Of a stretch of DNA of 44,984 nucleotides, positions 8,541 through 16,548 are shown in pieces. Under the pieces are notes generated by a model. That model did no database searches and was not told the DNA's origin. It was given only the letters and a program-made list of their open reading frames with translations. Both the position numbers and the translations under genes were made by a program. Source of the stretch: Crystallibacter permensis (GTDB lineage: Bacteria; Actinomycetota; Actinomycetes; Actinomycetales; Micrococcaceae); NCBI RefSeq assembly GCF_025960875.1, contig NZ_JAODLR010000030.1, forward strand, positions 1-44,984. The letters are read 5' to 3'. Numbering within the stretch: the stretch's first letter is position 1; each line of letters begins with the position of its first letter.

Positions 8541-9579
8541 GTTCCGATTCCTCCCGCCAGGCGCTGGCCTGTGCCTTCAGTGCTTGTGTGGGTTCCTGGT
8601 AGACAAAGTCGAACATTTCCGTGCCGGGCCGCGGGCCCAGCGCGTTGATGCCTTCGCGGATCTGTTCTTCCTCGGCCTTTGCCGCCGCCAGGGCTTCTTC
8701 GAAGAAGGCTTCATCGGCGATCCCGTCGGCCAGCAGCCGGGCGCGCATCCGCGCCAAGGGGTCCTCGCCGCCGTCGGTACGTTCTTCTTCGAGGGTGCGG
8801 TAGCGGCCCGGATCGTCGCTGGTGGAGTGCGGTCCGCGCCGGTAGGTCATGGCCTCGACCACCGTCGGCCCCTTGCCTGCACGGGCGTGGGCCAAGGCGG
8901 CTGCAGTCGCCTGGGTGACGGCAACGACGTCGTTCCCGTCCACCTGGATGGAGGGCATGCCGTATCCCGCGGCCCGCGCGGCCACCGAGCCGCCGGCTAC
9001 CTGGCGCTCGGTCGGGACCGAGATGGCCCAGCCGTTGTTCTGGATGAAGAAGACGACCGGGGCCTTCATGACGGCGGCGAAGTTCATGGCCTCATGGACG
9101 TCGCCCTGCGAACTGGCGCCGTCGCCGAAGTAGGTGATTGCCACGCCCAGTTCTCCTGCCGGCGCCCCGTCAAGGGTCTGGCCGTGCGCCCAGCCGACAG
9201 CGTGCAGCACGGAGCCGCCCACAACGGCCTGGATCGGGGCAAAACGCGAAGCCTTGGGGTCGTAGAGACCGCCGTGCCAGGTGGCCTTGTGGGTGGACAT
9301 GTATTCCACCATGTCCACGCCGACGGTGCGGGCAACACCCATTTCACGGTAGGTGGGAAAGACAAAGTCGCGGCTCATGTCCAGTGCGTAGCCGCTGCCG
9401 ACCTGCGCCGCTTCCTGGCCAAGCTGCGGAGCGTACCCGGGGATCAGACCCTGGCGCTGCCAGCGGATCGCCGATTCGTCCAGGTAACGGACCGCCACCA
9501 TCAGCCGGTAGAGCTCCCTGAGCTCCTCGCCGGCCAGCTCGGCCGGGCCTGTGTCATCCAGAGCAAGAACATCAGCCAT
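8533..9579 (-). CDS. bkdA: 2-oxo acid dehydrogenase E1 component, alpha subunit
   Basis: 348 residues from the ATG at 9579, chosen because GGAGG lies 7 nt upstream. It shows LIPGYAPQLGQEAAQVG near residue 45 and the TPP/Mg signature GDGASSQGDVHEAMNFAAV (152-170) followed by QNN at 180-182. The later region RRGPHSTSDDPGRYR matches phosphorylation-loop regions of E1 alpha proteins. It is of the branched-chain/PdhA type rather than the homodimeric AceE type. It is the first gene of a four-gene leftward operon: E1 alpha, E1 beta, lipoyl domain, alpha/beta hydrolase. A 206-bp gap separates it from the permease upstream and carries an odd-centred palindrome (9751-9769). Confidence 0.88.
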   Translation of the reverse strand: MADVLALDDTGPAELAGEELRELYRLMVAVRYLDESAIRWQRQGLIPGYAPQLGQEAAQVGSGYALDMSRDFVFPTYREMGVARTVGVDMVEYMSTHKATWHGGLYDPKASRFAPIQAVVGGSVLHAVGWAHGQTLDGAPAGELGVAITYFGDGASSQGDVHEAMNFAAVMKAPVVFFIQNNGWAISVPTERQVAGGSVAARAAGYGMPSIQVDGNDVVAVTQATAAALAHARAGKGPTVVEAMTYRRGPHSTSDDPGRYRTLEEERTDGGEDPLARMRARLLADGIADEAFFEEALAAAKAEEEQIREGINALGPRPGTEMFDFVYQEPTQALKAQASAWREESEHV

Positions 9580-9750
9580 GCTGTTTCCTCCATATCGTCT
9601 GCGTGGCCGCGGTGCCATGCCTGCGGCCGAGAACCGCAGGCGGCCCGGCGGCCGTCCTGTAAGTGACCATAGTCACGGGCAGGGGGGTGTGCAATATGGA
9701 GGAAAAGCACCGTGCAGTGTGCACACTCAAGGGGGCTACGCGTAGCTAGA

Positions 9751-9769
9751 GCCTAGCAATTTGCTAGGC
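9751..9769. promoter_or_regulatory. Odd-centred palindrome, candidate Lrp/AsnC operator
   Basis: GCCTAGCAA, one T, then TTGCTAGGC: a perfect 9-bp inverted repeat around a single base. It lies between the permease stop and the start of the dehydrogenase operon. A related odd-centred core (ACAA, T, TTGT) occurs at 11298-11306 before the Lrp gene. Lrp-family sites are typically odd-centred and AT-rich in the middle. A terminator for the permease is the alternative, but there is no T-run after it on the minus strand. Confidence 0.45.
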
Positions 9770-9785
9770 CGTAGCCGGATGTTGG

Positions 9786-11210
9786 TTAGCGGACTGCCGA
9801 CCGCCGGCGGGCAAAGAGCTTGTTTAGGACGGCGATGCAAGCGATGAGCACTGCCGTTGAAACCAGTTGCGCGCTGGTGCCGGGCGAAAAGAACCCGACG
9901 GCCAGGATCGCAGCCAGCAGGCCCAGACCCAGGTAGGTGATGGCCGGAAAGCCCCGCATTCTCATCGGCAGGTGCTGGCCCTCGCGGTCCGCACGGCGGC
10001 GGAGGATCAGCTGCGATGTCAGGACCATGCCCCAGACAACCAGGCAGGTCGATCCGACAAAGCTCAGCAGCACGGGCAGGACCTTTTCCGGGAACAGGAG
10101 TTCCATGACCGTGGCCACGAAGCCGAAGGCCACCGAGGACAGGACCGCCGCGATGGGGACGCGGTGCAGGCCTATCCGCTGGAGCAGGGCCGACGCCTCG
10201 CCGCGCTGGGAAAGCGAGAAGATCATCCGGGAAGCGCCGTACAGGTTGGCATTCAGGGCCGAGAGCAGGGCAAAGGCGGCGATGATCGTGATGGCCACGT
10301 CCGCGCCCGGAATGGCTGCTACAGACAGCACCGCGGCGAAGGGGGAGGCGAGGGCTTCCGAATCCCACGGGACCACGGTGGCGATGACCAGTACCGAGCC
10401 GAAGTAGAAGACCAGAATCCGCCACACCACAGTCTTGATGGCCCGGGAAACACTGTGCTGCGGATCCTTTGTTTCCGCCGCGGCGACGGCGACGATTTCG
10501 GTGCCGCCAAAGGCAAAAATCACTACCAGCAGGCCTGCGGCAATGCCGGCCAGACCGGCGGGAGCGAAACCGTCGCCGCCAAACAGGTTGGACAGTCCGG
10601 GCGAGGGGGCATGGGGGAGCCAGCCGAAGATCAGGGCCGCGCCGAGGGCCAGGAACGCCACGATGGCGGCGACCTTGATGATGGCAAACCAGAACTCGAA
10701 CTCACCGTAGTTCTTGACGCCCATCAGGTTGATGGCGGTGAAAACGACCATGAAAACCAGGGCCAGCAGCCATGACGGCAGCACGGGCCAGACCGAAGCG
10801 AGCAGGGCCGCGGCGCCGACCGCCTCGGCCGCAATGACGGTCACCAATTGGAGCCACCACAGCCAGCCGATCGTTGCCCCGGCCGTGCGGCCCATGGCTT
10901 TTTCGGCGTAGGTGGAGAATGCGCCGCTGCTGGGATGTGCGGCGGCCATTTCGCCCAGCGCCCACATCACGATGATGACCAGCGTTCCGGCGAGCAGGTA
11001 GGAGATCAGCACTGCCGGTCCCGCCGCCTGGATGCCTGCGCCGGAGCCGAGGAAGAGTCCGGCACCGATGGCGCTGCCCAGCCCCATCATGGTGAGCTGG
11101 CGCGATGTCATGGACTGGCCAAGACCCGGCTGGGGTGTGCCGGCTTCATCGGTGCTGGACTGCACCTGTCCGCCATCAGAGGTGGAGGGGTGGGGGCTCG
11201 TGCGACTCAT
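9786..11210 (-). CDS. APC-family amino-acid permease
   Basis: 474 residues from the ATG at 11210 (AGGA about 8 nt upstream). A polar N-terminus of about 35 residues is followed by about 12 hydrophobic segments. The APC signature MGLGSAIGAGLFLGSG forms the first membrane helix region, and FAFGGTEIVAVAAAETKDP is typical of the amino-acid transporter subfamily (GABA/aromatic/proline permease types). The exact substrate cannot be read. It lies upstream of the 2-oxo acid dehydrogenase operon on the same strand and is divergent from the Lrp gene, so it is a likely Lrp target importing amino acids whose oxo acids feed the dehydrogenase. The 3' end has a basic tail RRRSAVR. Confidence 0.88.
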   Translation of the reverse strand: MSRTSPHPSTSDGGQVQSSTDEAGTPQPGLGQSMTSRQLTMMGLGSAIGAGLFLGSGAGIQAAGPAVLISYLLAGTLVIIVMWALGEMAAAHPSSGAFSTYAEKAMGRTAGATIGWLWWLQLVTVIAAEAVGAAALLASVWPVLPSWLLALVFMVVFTAINLMGVKNYGEFEFWFAIIKVAAIVAFLALGAALIFGWLPHAPSPGLSNLFGGDGFAPAGLAGIAAGLLVVIFAFGGTEIVAVAAAETKDPQHSVSRAIKTVVWRILVFYFGSVLVIATVVPWDSEALASPFAAVLSVAAIPGADVAITIIAAFALLSALNANLYGASRMIFSLSQRGEASALLQRIGLHRVPIAAVLSSVAFGFVATVMELLFPEKVLPVLLSFVGSTCLVVWGMVLTSQLILRRRADREGQHLPMRMRGFPAITYLGLGLLAAILAVGFFSPGTSAQLVSTAVLIACIAVLNKLFARRRSAVR

Positions 11211-11297
11211 GCGGATTCCTGTCATCGGCTGTGGCCTTATAACTGTAGATCTGAGGGCCAGCGGCGGAAGCATTTGGTGAATGCGCTGCCCCGGCTG

Positions 11298-11311
11298 ACA
11301 ATTTGTATACT
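11298..11311 (+). promoter_or_regulatory. Candidate Lrp site and -10 box in the permease/lrp divergent region
   Basis: ACAATTTGT (11298-11306) is an odd-centred palindrome like the core of the 9751-9769 site. It overlaps TATACT (11306-11311), a good -10 box for the rightward Lrp gene 45 bp downstream. The arrangement suits autoregulation. No convincing -35 is seen. Confidence 0.4.
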
Positions 11312-11355
11312 CCTGCAGCCGTGGGGGCCTCAGATTGGAAGGGGTAAGCAGCACC

Positions 11356-11847
11356 GTGAATATTGACTCACTGGATTCCCGGATCGTCACGCTCTTCACG
11401 GAGGACCCCCGGATGTCGGTATTGGAAGCATCGCGGGTGCTAAAAGTGGCCCGTGCCACAATACAGGCGCGGCTGGATAAAATGCAACGCCACGGGGTCA
11501 TCGCCGGCTGGGGCCCGCGACTTTCACCGGCCGAGCTGGGCTACGTGGTCAAGGCATATTGTTCGCTGGTCATCCGGCAGGAATCCGGGCACGATGCGGT
11601 GGCCGAAGCCTTGTCCAGGATTCCCGAAGTGCTGGAACTGCACACCGTCTCGGGAGAGAGCGACCTGCTCGCCTGCGTAGTGGCGAGGTCCAATGCCGAC
11701 CTGCAACGCGTGCTTGATGAAATGACGGCCACCAATACCGTGCTGCGGTCGTCGTCGGTCATTGTCCTGAACAGCCATTTCGAAGGCCGCACTTTGCCGC
11801 TGGTACAGGCGGCAGGCGCTGCCGTGGAGCCGCCTGCTTCCGAGTAG
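11356..11847 (+). CDS. Lrp/AsnC family transcriptional regulator
   Basis: 163 residues from the GTG at 11356, giving MNIDSLDSRIVTLFTEDPRMSV, the usual AsnC start; an in-frame TTG at 11335 would add seven. The N-terminal AsnC HTH (SVLEASRVLKVARATIQARLDKMQRHGVI) is followed by a RAM ligand-sensing domain with the beta-alpha-beta pattern (LELHTVSGESDLLACVVARS). Such proteins sense amino acids and form octamers. It is divergent from the amino-acid permease with the 2-oxo acid dehydrogenase genes beyond it, so it likely controls uptake and breakdown of one amino-acid group, analogous to BkdR. Confidence 0.9.
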   Translation: MNIDSLDSRIVTLFTEDPRMSVLEASRVLKVARATIQARLDKMQRHGVIAGWGPRLSPAELGYVVKAYCSLVIRQESGHDAVAEALSRIPEVLELHTVSGESDLLACVVARSNADLQRVLDEMTATNTVLRSSSVIVLNSHFEGRTLPLVQAAGAAVEPPASE

Positions 11848-11902
11848 TCCGCAACTGCCGGCCGGGGTGGCGGGCCAACTTCATAAAACCCCGGACCACC
11901 AA

Positions 11903-11919
11903 AAGTGATTGTGTCACTT
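11903..11919. promoter_or_regulatory. Inverted repeat upstream of nrtR, candidate NrtR operator
   Basis: AAGTGA and TCACTT are perfect 6-bp arms around 5 nt, about 70 bp before the nrtR start. A second short repeat (GTCAT, G, ATGAC) lies at 11948-11958. NrtR proteins bind palindromes next to the NAD genes they control, and the nad operon follows. The assignment is from position only. Confidence 0.4.
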
Positions 11920-11988
11920 CGACTTTAACAGGCTAGAATATGTTCTGGTCATGATGACTTTTACTGATGAGAGGAAGGAGGTGCGGAA

Positions 11989-12690
11989 GTGGTCTACTCG
12001 GCGAACGTTTCGGAGCGCAGGCAGCAGTCACCCGAGCTTGCCATTTCCACCGTCATCTTCGCGCTGCGTCCGGATGCGGATTCGGCGCGCCCCACGCTCT
12101 GGCTCCCGTTGGTCCGGCGAACGCGGCAGCCTTACCGCGATCTCTGGGCTCTGCCTGGCGGACCACTCAGTCCGGAGGAGTCGTTGCCGGACGCTGCCCG
12201 GAGGAATCTGCAGGACACCACGTCGCTGCAGCCGAGCTACCTGGAACAGCTGTACGCCTTCGGCGGCCTGGACAGGTCACCGGTCCAGCGCGTGGTCTCC
12301 ATTGTCTATTGGGCGTTGGTGAAGCCCGACGTCGCGGCCCTGGCCCAGGAAACGGAAAACGTGAGGTGGTTCCGTGCCGATCACCTTGGCCAGCTCGCCT
12401 TCGACCACAACCAGATTGTCGATTATGCCCTGTGGCGGCTGCGGAACAAGGTGGAGTACAGCTCCATCGCCTACGCCTTCCTGGGCGAAAAGTTCACGCT
12501 TGCCCAGGTCCGCGAGGTTTACGAGGCCGTCCTGGGCAAGGAACTGGACCCGGCCAACTTCCGCCGCCAGCTGCGCGCCGCCACGGACATCGAGGCCACC
12601 GACGAATACCTGCAGGGCGGCCGGCACCGGCCGCCCCGGCTCTACCGCTATACCGGGAGCACCAGCCCCGGGAACGGACCCCTCGGCTAA
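11989..12690 (+). CDS. nrtR: NrtR-type Nudix-related regulator of NAD biosynthesis
   Basis: 233 residues. The N-terminal Nudix fold (about 15-150) carries a box of the form GG-x5-E, but the catalytic REUxEE part reads RNLQDT, so hydrolase activity is probably lost, as in NrtR sensors that bind ADP-ribose or NAD derivatives. The C-terminal winged helix has the NrtR hallmark FTLAQVREVYEAVLGKELDPANFRRQL. The GTG start has a strong GGAGGT 6 nt upstream. It lies 42 nt before nadA on the same strand, so the regulator and its presumed target are in one operon. NrtR classically represses NAD synthesis genes; that role is inferred from domain pair and location. Confidence 0.88.
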   Translation: MVYSANVSERRQQSPELAISTVIFALRPDADSARPTLWLPLVRRTRQPYRDLWALPGGPLSPEESLPDAARRNLQDTTSLQPSYLEQLYAFGGLDRSPVQRVVSIVYWALVKPDVAALAQETENVRWFRADHLGQLAFDHNQIVDYALWRLRNKVEYSSIAYAFLGEKFTLAQVREVYEAVLGKELDPANFRRQLRAATDIEATDEYLQGGRHRPPRLYRYTGSTSPGNGPLG

Positions 12691-12732
12691 GCAGCCGGAA
12701 CTTTTGCCAACCGCCAGAAATCGGAGAAGACC

Positions 12733-14025
12733 ATGGCATCAATCAACAGCACCATCGAGCTCATCACCCGCGAGGAAGCCGAGGCGCGCCCGGCGGCCGT
12801 CGGCAGCTGCAGCCCGGACCTGGTCAAGGCGCCGTGGAATTTCGACGGCGGCGCAACGCCTGCCTACGGCCCCGGTGCTTCCATGGCTGACATCGCCCCC
12901 GCCACAACCCCGCGGCAGGGCCAGATCCCCGAGGAATACCAGCTGGCCAGCGATGATGAGCTGCACGCCAGGATCATGGCGGCCAAGGAAAAGCTGGGCG
13001 AGAAGCTGGTGGTGCTGGGCCACTTCTACCAGCGGGACGAAGTCGTCAGGTATGCGGATTTCGTGGGCGATTCGTTCCAGCTGGCCCGGGCCGCCAAGGA
13101 AAAGCCGAAAGCGGAAATCATCGTCTTCTGCGGCGTGCACTTCATGGCCGAAACCGCGGACCTGCTCTCGGGCGCGGACCAGTCCGTCATCCTGCCGAAC
13201 CTGGCCGCCGGCTGCTCCATGGCGGACATGGCTGACATCGACTCCGTGCAGGCCTGCTGGGACCAGCTCACGGACGTGCTCGGCTCGGAGCCGGATGCGG
13301 ACGGCAGGCTGCCTGTCATCCCGGTGACCTACATGAACTCCTCCGCCGCGCTGAAGGGCTTCTGCGGCGAGAACGGCGGCATTGTCTGCACGTCGTCGAA
13401 CGCGGCCACCGTACTCGAGTGGGCGTTTGAACGGGGCCAGCGGGTGCTGTTCTTCCCGGACCAGCACCTGGGCCGCAACACCGCCAAGGCCATGGGCGTG
13501 CCGCTGGAGCAGATGCCCATGTGGAACCCGCGCAAACCGCTGGGCGGCAACGACGAGCAGAGCCTGCAGGATTCCCGCGTCATCCTCTGGCACGGCTTCT
13601 GCTCCGTGCACAAGCGCTTCACCGTTGACCAGATCGAGAAGGCACGCTCGGACTACCCCGGCGTGCGGGTGATTGTGCACCCCGAGTGCCCGATGCCAGT
13701 GGTCGATGCAGCGGACGAGGCCGGATCGACCGACTACATCCGCAAGGCCATCGCCGCCGCTACCGAGCCCACCGTCTTCGCCGTCGGCACCGAGATCAAC
13801 ATGGTGAACCGGCTGGCCGCGGAGTATCCGCAGCACACCATTTTCTGCCTCGATCCGGTGGTCTGCCCGTGCTCCACCATGTACCGGATCCACCCCGGCT
13901 ACCTGGCCTGGGTCCTGGAAGCCTACGCCGAGCGCGGCGAAGTCCTGAACCAGATCACCGTAGAGGACAGCGTGGCGGTCCCGGCGCGCGTGGCCCTCGA
14001 GCGGATGCTGGCAGCAAAGCCGTGA
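12733..14025 (+). CDS. nadA: Quinolinate synthase A
   Basis: 430 residues. It condenses iminoaspartate with dihydroxyacetone phosphate to quinolinate using a [4Fe-4S] cluster. Conserved cysteine regions are GCSMADMAD (Cys161), WHGFCSVH (Cys290) and VVCPCSTMYRI (Cys378/380); HPECPMPVV is also present. There is an N-terminal extension of about 75 residues before LHARIMAAKEKLGEKLVVLGHFYQRDEV, compared with short E. coli-type NadA; such extended forms are known in actinobacteria. It is the first enzyme gene after nrtR; its stop overlaps the nadB start by 4 nt (GTGA). Confidence 0.95.
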   Translation: MASINSTIELITREEAEARPAAVGSCSPDLVKAPWNFDGGATPAYGPGASMADIAPATTPRQGQIPEEYQLASDDELHARIMAAKEKLGEKLVVLGHFYQRDEVVRYADFVGDSFQLARAAKEKPKAEIIVFCGVHFMAETADLLSGADQSVILPNLAAGCSMADMADIDSVQACWDQLTDVLGSEPDADGRLPVIPVTYMNSSAALKGFCGENGGIVCTSSNAATVLEWAFERGQRVLFFPDQHLGRNTAKAMGVPLEQMPMWNPRKPLGGNDEQSLQDSRVILWHGFCSVHKRFTVDQIEKARSDYPGVRVIVHPECPMPVVDAADEAGSTDYIRKAIAAATEPTVFAVGTEINMVNRLAAEYPQHTIFCLDPVVCPCSTMYRIHPGYLAWVLEAYAERGEVLNQITVEDSVAVPARVALERMLAAKP

Positions 14026-15647
14026 ACACGCGGCGTCGGACCGGGAGCCGGCGGATCGTCGTCGTCGGCTCCGGCATAGCCGGACTGTATGCGGCGGCGC
14101 TCGCCGCAGAGGACCCTGACGGGCACCAGGTGACGCTGGTGACCAAGGGTGCCCTCGCGCAGAGCAACACGTGGTTCGCGCAGGGCGGGATCACCGCCGT
14201 GACCGGGCAGGGCGAGGCCGCGGGCGATTCCGTCGGTGCGCACGTGGCGGATACGCTCCGCGCGGGTGCGGAAATGAACGACGACGACGCGGTGCGGCTT
14301 CTGTGCGCAGCCGCCGGCGCCGAGATCGACACCTTGCTCCGGTGGGGAGTCCCCTTCGACCGGAAGGGGACACTGCTGGCGCTGGGACTCGAGGGCGCCC
14401 ATTCGGCGGCGCGGATCCTGCATGCCGGCGGCGACCGCACCGGTGCCGCCATTGCCGAGGTGCTGATCAACCGGGTTATGTCCCTGGCCGGCGCCGGACG
14501 CATGGAGCTCCGCGAGCACAGTTTCGTGACCCGCCTGCTGGAATCCGGCGGCCGGATCACCGGCGTCGAACTCTTCGGCGCACCCGACGGCGACGTGCGC
14601 ACGCAGCTGCCGGCCGACGTCGTTGTTCTCGCTACGGGCGGTGCCGGCCAGCTGTACGAAGCAACCACCAATCCGGACACCGCCACCGGTGACGGTGTGG
14701 CGCTCGCCTGGGCGGCCGGGGCGGTTCTGACGGACCTGGAATTTATCCAGTTCCATCCCACGTTGCTGGATCCGGCCGCCGCGAACGGAACGGCCTTCAT
14801 GATTTCGGAGGCGGTCCGCGGGGAGGGAGCCCTGCTGGTGGATTCCACCGGGCACCGCTTTATGCCGGATTACCACCCGGATGCCGAGCTCGCGCCCCGG
14901 GACGTTGTCTCGCGCGCGATCTGCCGGCAACGGCTGCTGCTGGGCTCCCGCGGCGAAGCGCCTGACGTCTACCTGGATGCCACCGGCATCAGCCGGGTCA
15001 AGGGGCCCGACTTTCTGGCACGGCGTTTCCCCACCATCCACCACACGGTGACAGCGCTAGGCCTGGACTGGAACACCCAGCCGCTCCCGGTAGTGCCTGC
15101 CTCGCATTACTGGATGGGCGGGATCCGTACGGACCTCGACGGGCGGACCTCGGTGCCGGGCCTGTTTGCCGTGGGGGAGGCCGCCTGCGCCGGAGTGCAC
15201 GGAGCCAACCGGCTGGCATCGAACTCGCTGCTGGAAGGGCTGGTCTTCGCCCGCCGGGCTGTCCGGGCGCTCGCCGCAGGGAAGACTCCGGTCTTCGAGG
15301 CGCTCCCGCTGGAGCTTTCGGAGGGCACAACGCACTGCACCCGTGCCGACCTGCAGCAGCTGGTGTCTTCGGCGGCGGGCGTGGCACGGGACGGGGCCAC
15401 GTTGGAGCTCGCCGCCAAGCAACTCGGGGAATGGACCGTGGAGCCGGCGGACCAAGCGGGGGCCGAAGACGCGAACCTGCTCGCCACCGCCCGTCTTGTT
15501 GTTGCCGCGGCCCGCGCACGCGAGAACTCCGTCGGAGCCCATTACCGCACCGATTTCGAAGCCCGTCCGGCGGGCAGCGGCCGCCTCAGTTTTGTCAATT
15601 CCCGTGCCGGTGGTCCCGGCAACAGTGCCAGCCAGGAGCAGCCATGA
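14022..15647 (+). CDS. nadB: L-aspartate oxidase
   Basis: 541 residues from the GTG that overlaps the nadA stop. It makes iminoaspartate from aspartate for NadA. It shows the FAD-binding VVVGSGIAGLYAA near the N-terminus and the fumarate reductase/succinate dehydrogenase family features SNTWFAQGGI, ATGGAGQLYEATTNPDTATGDG, EFIQFHPT and HGANRLASNSLLEGLVF. Length is normal. The C-terminal helical domain is present and the gene ends in an ATGA overlap with nadC, so translation of nadA, nadB and nadC is coupled. Confidence 0.95.
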   Translation: MNTRRRTGSRRIVVVGSGIAGLYAAALAAEDPDGHQVTLVTKGALAQSNTWFAQGGITAVTGQGEAAGDSVGAHVADTLRAGAEMNDDDAVRLLCAAAGAEIDTLLRWGVPFDRKGTLLALGLEGAHSAARILHAGGDRTGAAIAEVLINRVMSLAGAGRMELREHSFVTRLLESGGRITGVELFGAPDGDVRTQLPADVVVLATGGAGQLYEATTNPDTATGDGVALAWAAGAVLTDLEFIQFHPTLLDPAAANGTAFMISEAVRGEGALLVDSTGHRFMPDYHPDAELAPRDVVSRAICRQRLLLGSRGEAPDVYLDATGISRVKGPDFLARRFPTIHHTVTALGLDWNTQPLPVVPASHYWMGGIRTDLDGRTSVPGLFAVGEAACAGVHGANRLASNSLLEGLVFARRAVRALAAGKTPVFEALPLELSEGTTHCTRADLQQLVSSAAGVARDGATLELAAKQLGEWTVEPADQAGAEDANLLATARLVVAAARARENSVGAHYRTDFEARPAGSGRLSFVNSRAGGPGNSASQEQP

Positions 15648-16528
15648 ACCACATCCTTCCGCCCGACCAGCCGACGCTTGAGCGCATTGTCGCCGCCGCG
15701 CTCGCCGAAGACGCGCCGTGGGGCGACATCACCTCGAACGCACTCATCCCGGTAGACGCCACGGCGACGGCGGAACTGGCGGCGCGCGAACCAGGCGTGT
15801 TCGCCGGCATCCCCGTACTGGAAACCGTCTTGCGCCAGGCCGACGCGTCCATCTCCGTACAGTTCAAGGTCCAGGACGGGGACACGTTCGACGCCGGCCA
15901 GGTGCTGGCGGTGATCAGCGGCAACGCCCGCTCCATCCTGCTGGCCGAACGCGTGGGACTGAACCTGCTGCAGCGCCTGAGCGGCATTGCCACCCAGACG
16001 GCTGCCTTCGTCGCGGCGGTGGCCGGAACAGCGGCCCGGGTGGTCGATACCCGCAAGACGACTCCCGGGCTGCGCGCGCTGGAGCGCTACGCCGTGAGGT
16101 GCGGCGGCGGGCACAACCACCGCTATTCGCTCTCCGATGCCGTGATGGCCAAAGACAATCACCTCGCCGTGATTACCGACGGCGGCCGCAAGGATCTGAC
16201 CGAGGCCCTGCGGGCGGCGAAGTCGCGGCTGCCGCACACGGTCCATTTTGAAGTCGAAGTGGACCGGGCTGAGCAGATCGAACCCGTGCTGGCGGCCGGG
16301 GTGGATACGATCATGCTGGATAACTTCTCGCTTGAGGGGCTCCGCGCCGGCGTGGCACAGGTGGCGGGCCGCGCCCTGGTGGAAGCCAGCGGCAACGTCC
16401 GGCTGGAAACCGTGGGGGAGATCGCCCGCACCGGAGTGGACGTAATCTCTTCCGGTGCGCTCACCCACAGCGTCAGGTCCCTGGACCTGGGGCTGGACAT
16501 CCACATCTCCACTGACATTTCCCACTGA
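15644..16528 (+). CDS. nadC: Nicotinate-nucleotide pyrophosphorylase (carboxylating)
   Basis: 294 residues, usual length. It converts quinolinate and PRPP to nicotinate mononucleotide. Family features: EDAPWGDITSNAL near the N-terminus, ERVGLNLLQRLSGIATQTA, DTRKTTPGLRALERYAVRCGGGHNHR, AKDNH, EVEVD, DTIMLDNF and the phosphate-binding VEASGNV with ISSGALTHS near the end. The ATG overlaps the nadB stop. With NadA and NadB it completes de novo NAD precursor synthesis. The following cysteine desulfurase starts 20 nt later. Confidence 0.95.
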   Translation: MNHILPPDQPTLERIVAAALAEDAPWGDITSNALIPVDATATAELAAREPGVFAGIPVLETVLRQADASISVQFKVQDGDTFDAGQVLAVISGNARSILLAERVGLNLLQRLSGIATQTAAFVAAVAGTAARVVDTRKTTPGLRALERYAVRCGGGHNHRYSLSDAVMAKDNHLAVITDGGRKDLTEALRAAKSRLPHTVHFEVEVDRAEQIEPVLAAGVDTIMLDNFSLEGLRAGVAQVAGRALVEASGNVRLETVGEIARTGVDVISSGALTHSVRSLDLGLDIHISTDISH

Positions 16529-16548
16529 CGAAAGCAGCACCTGATCCC

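Noticed and set aside
9786-11501. Longer version of the permease with about 97 extra N-terminal residues
   Set aside because: The extension crosses the divergent promoter and the lrp start. The ATG at 11210 has an SD and gives a normal permease N-terminus.
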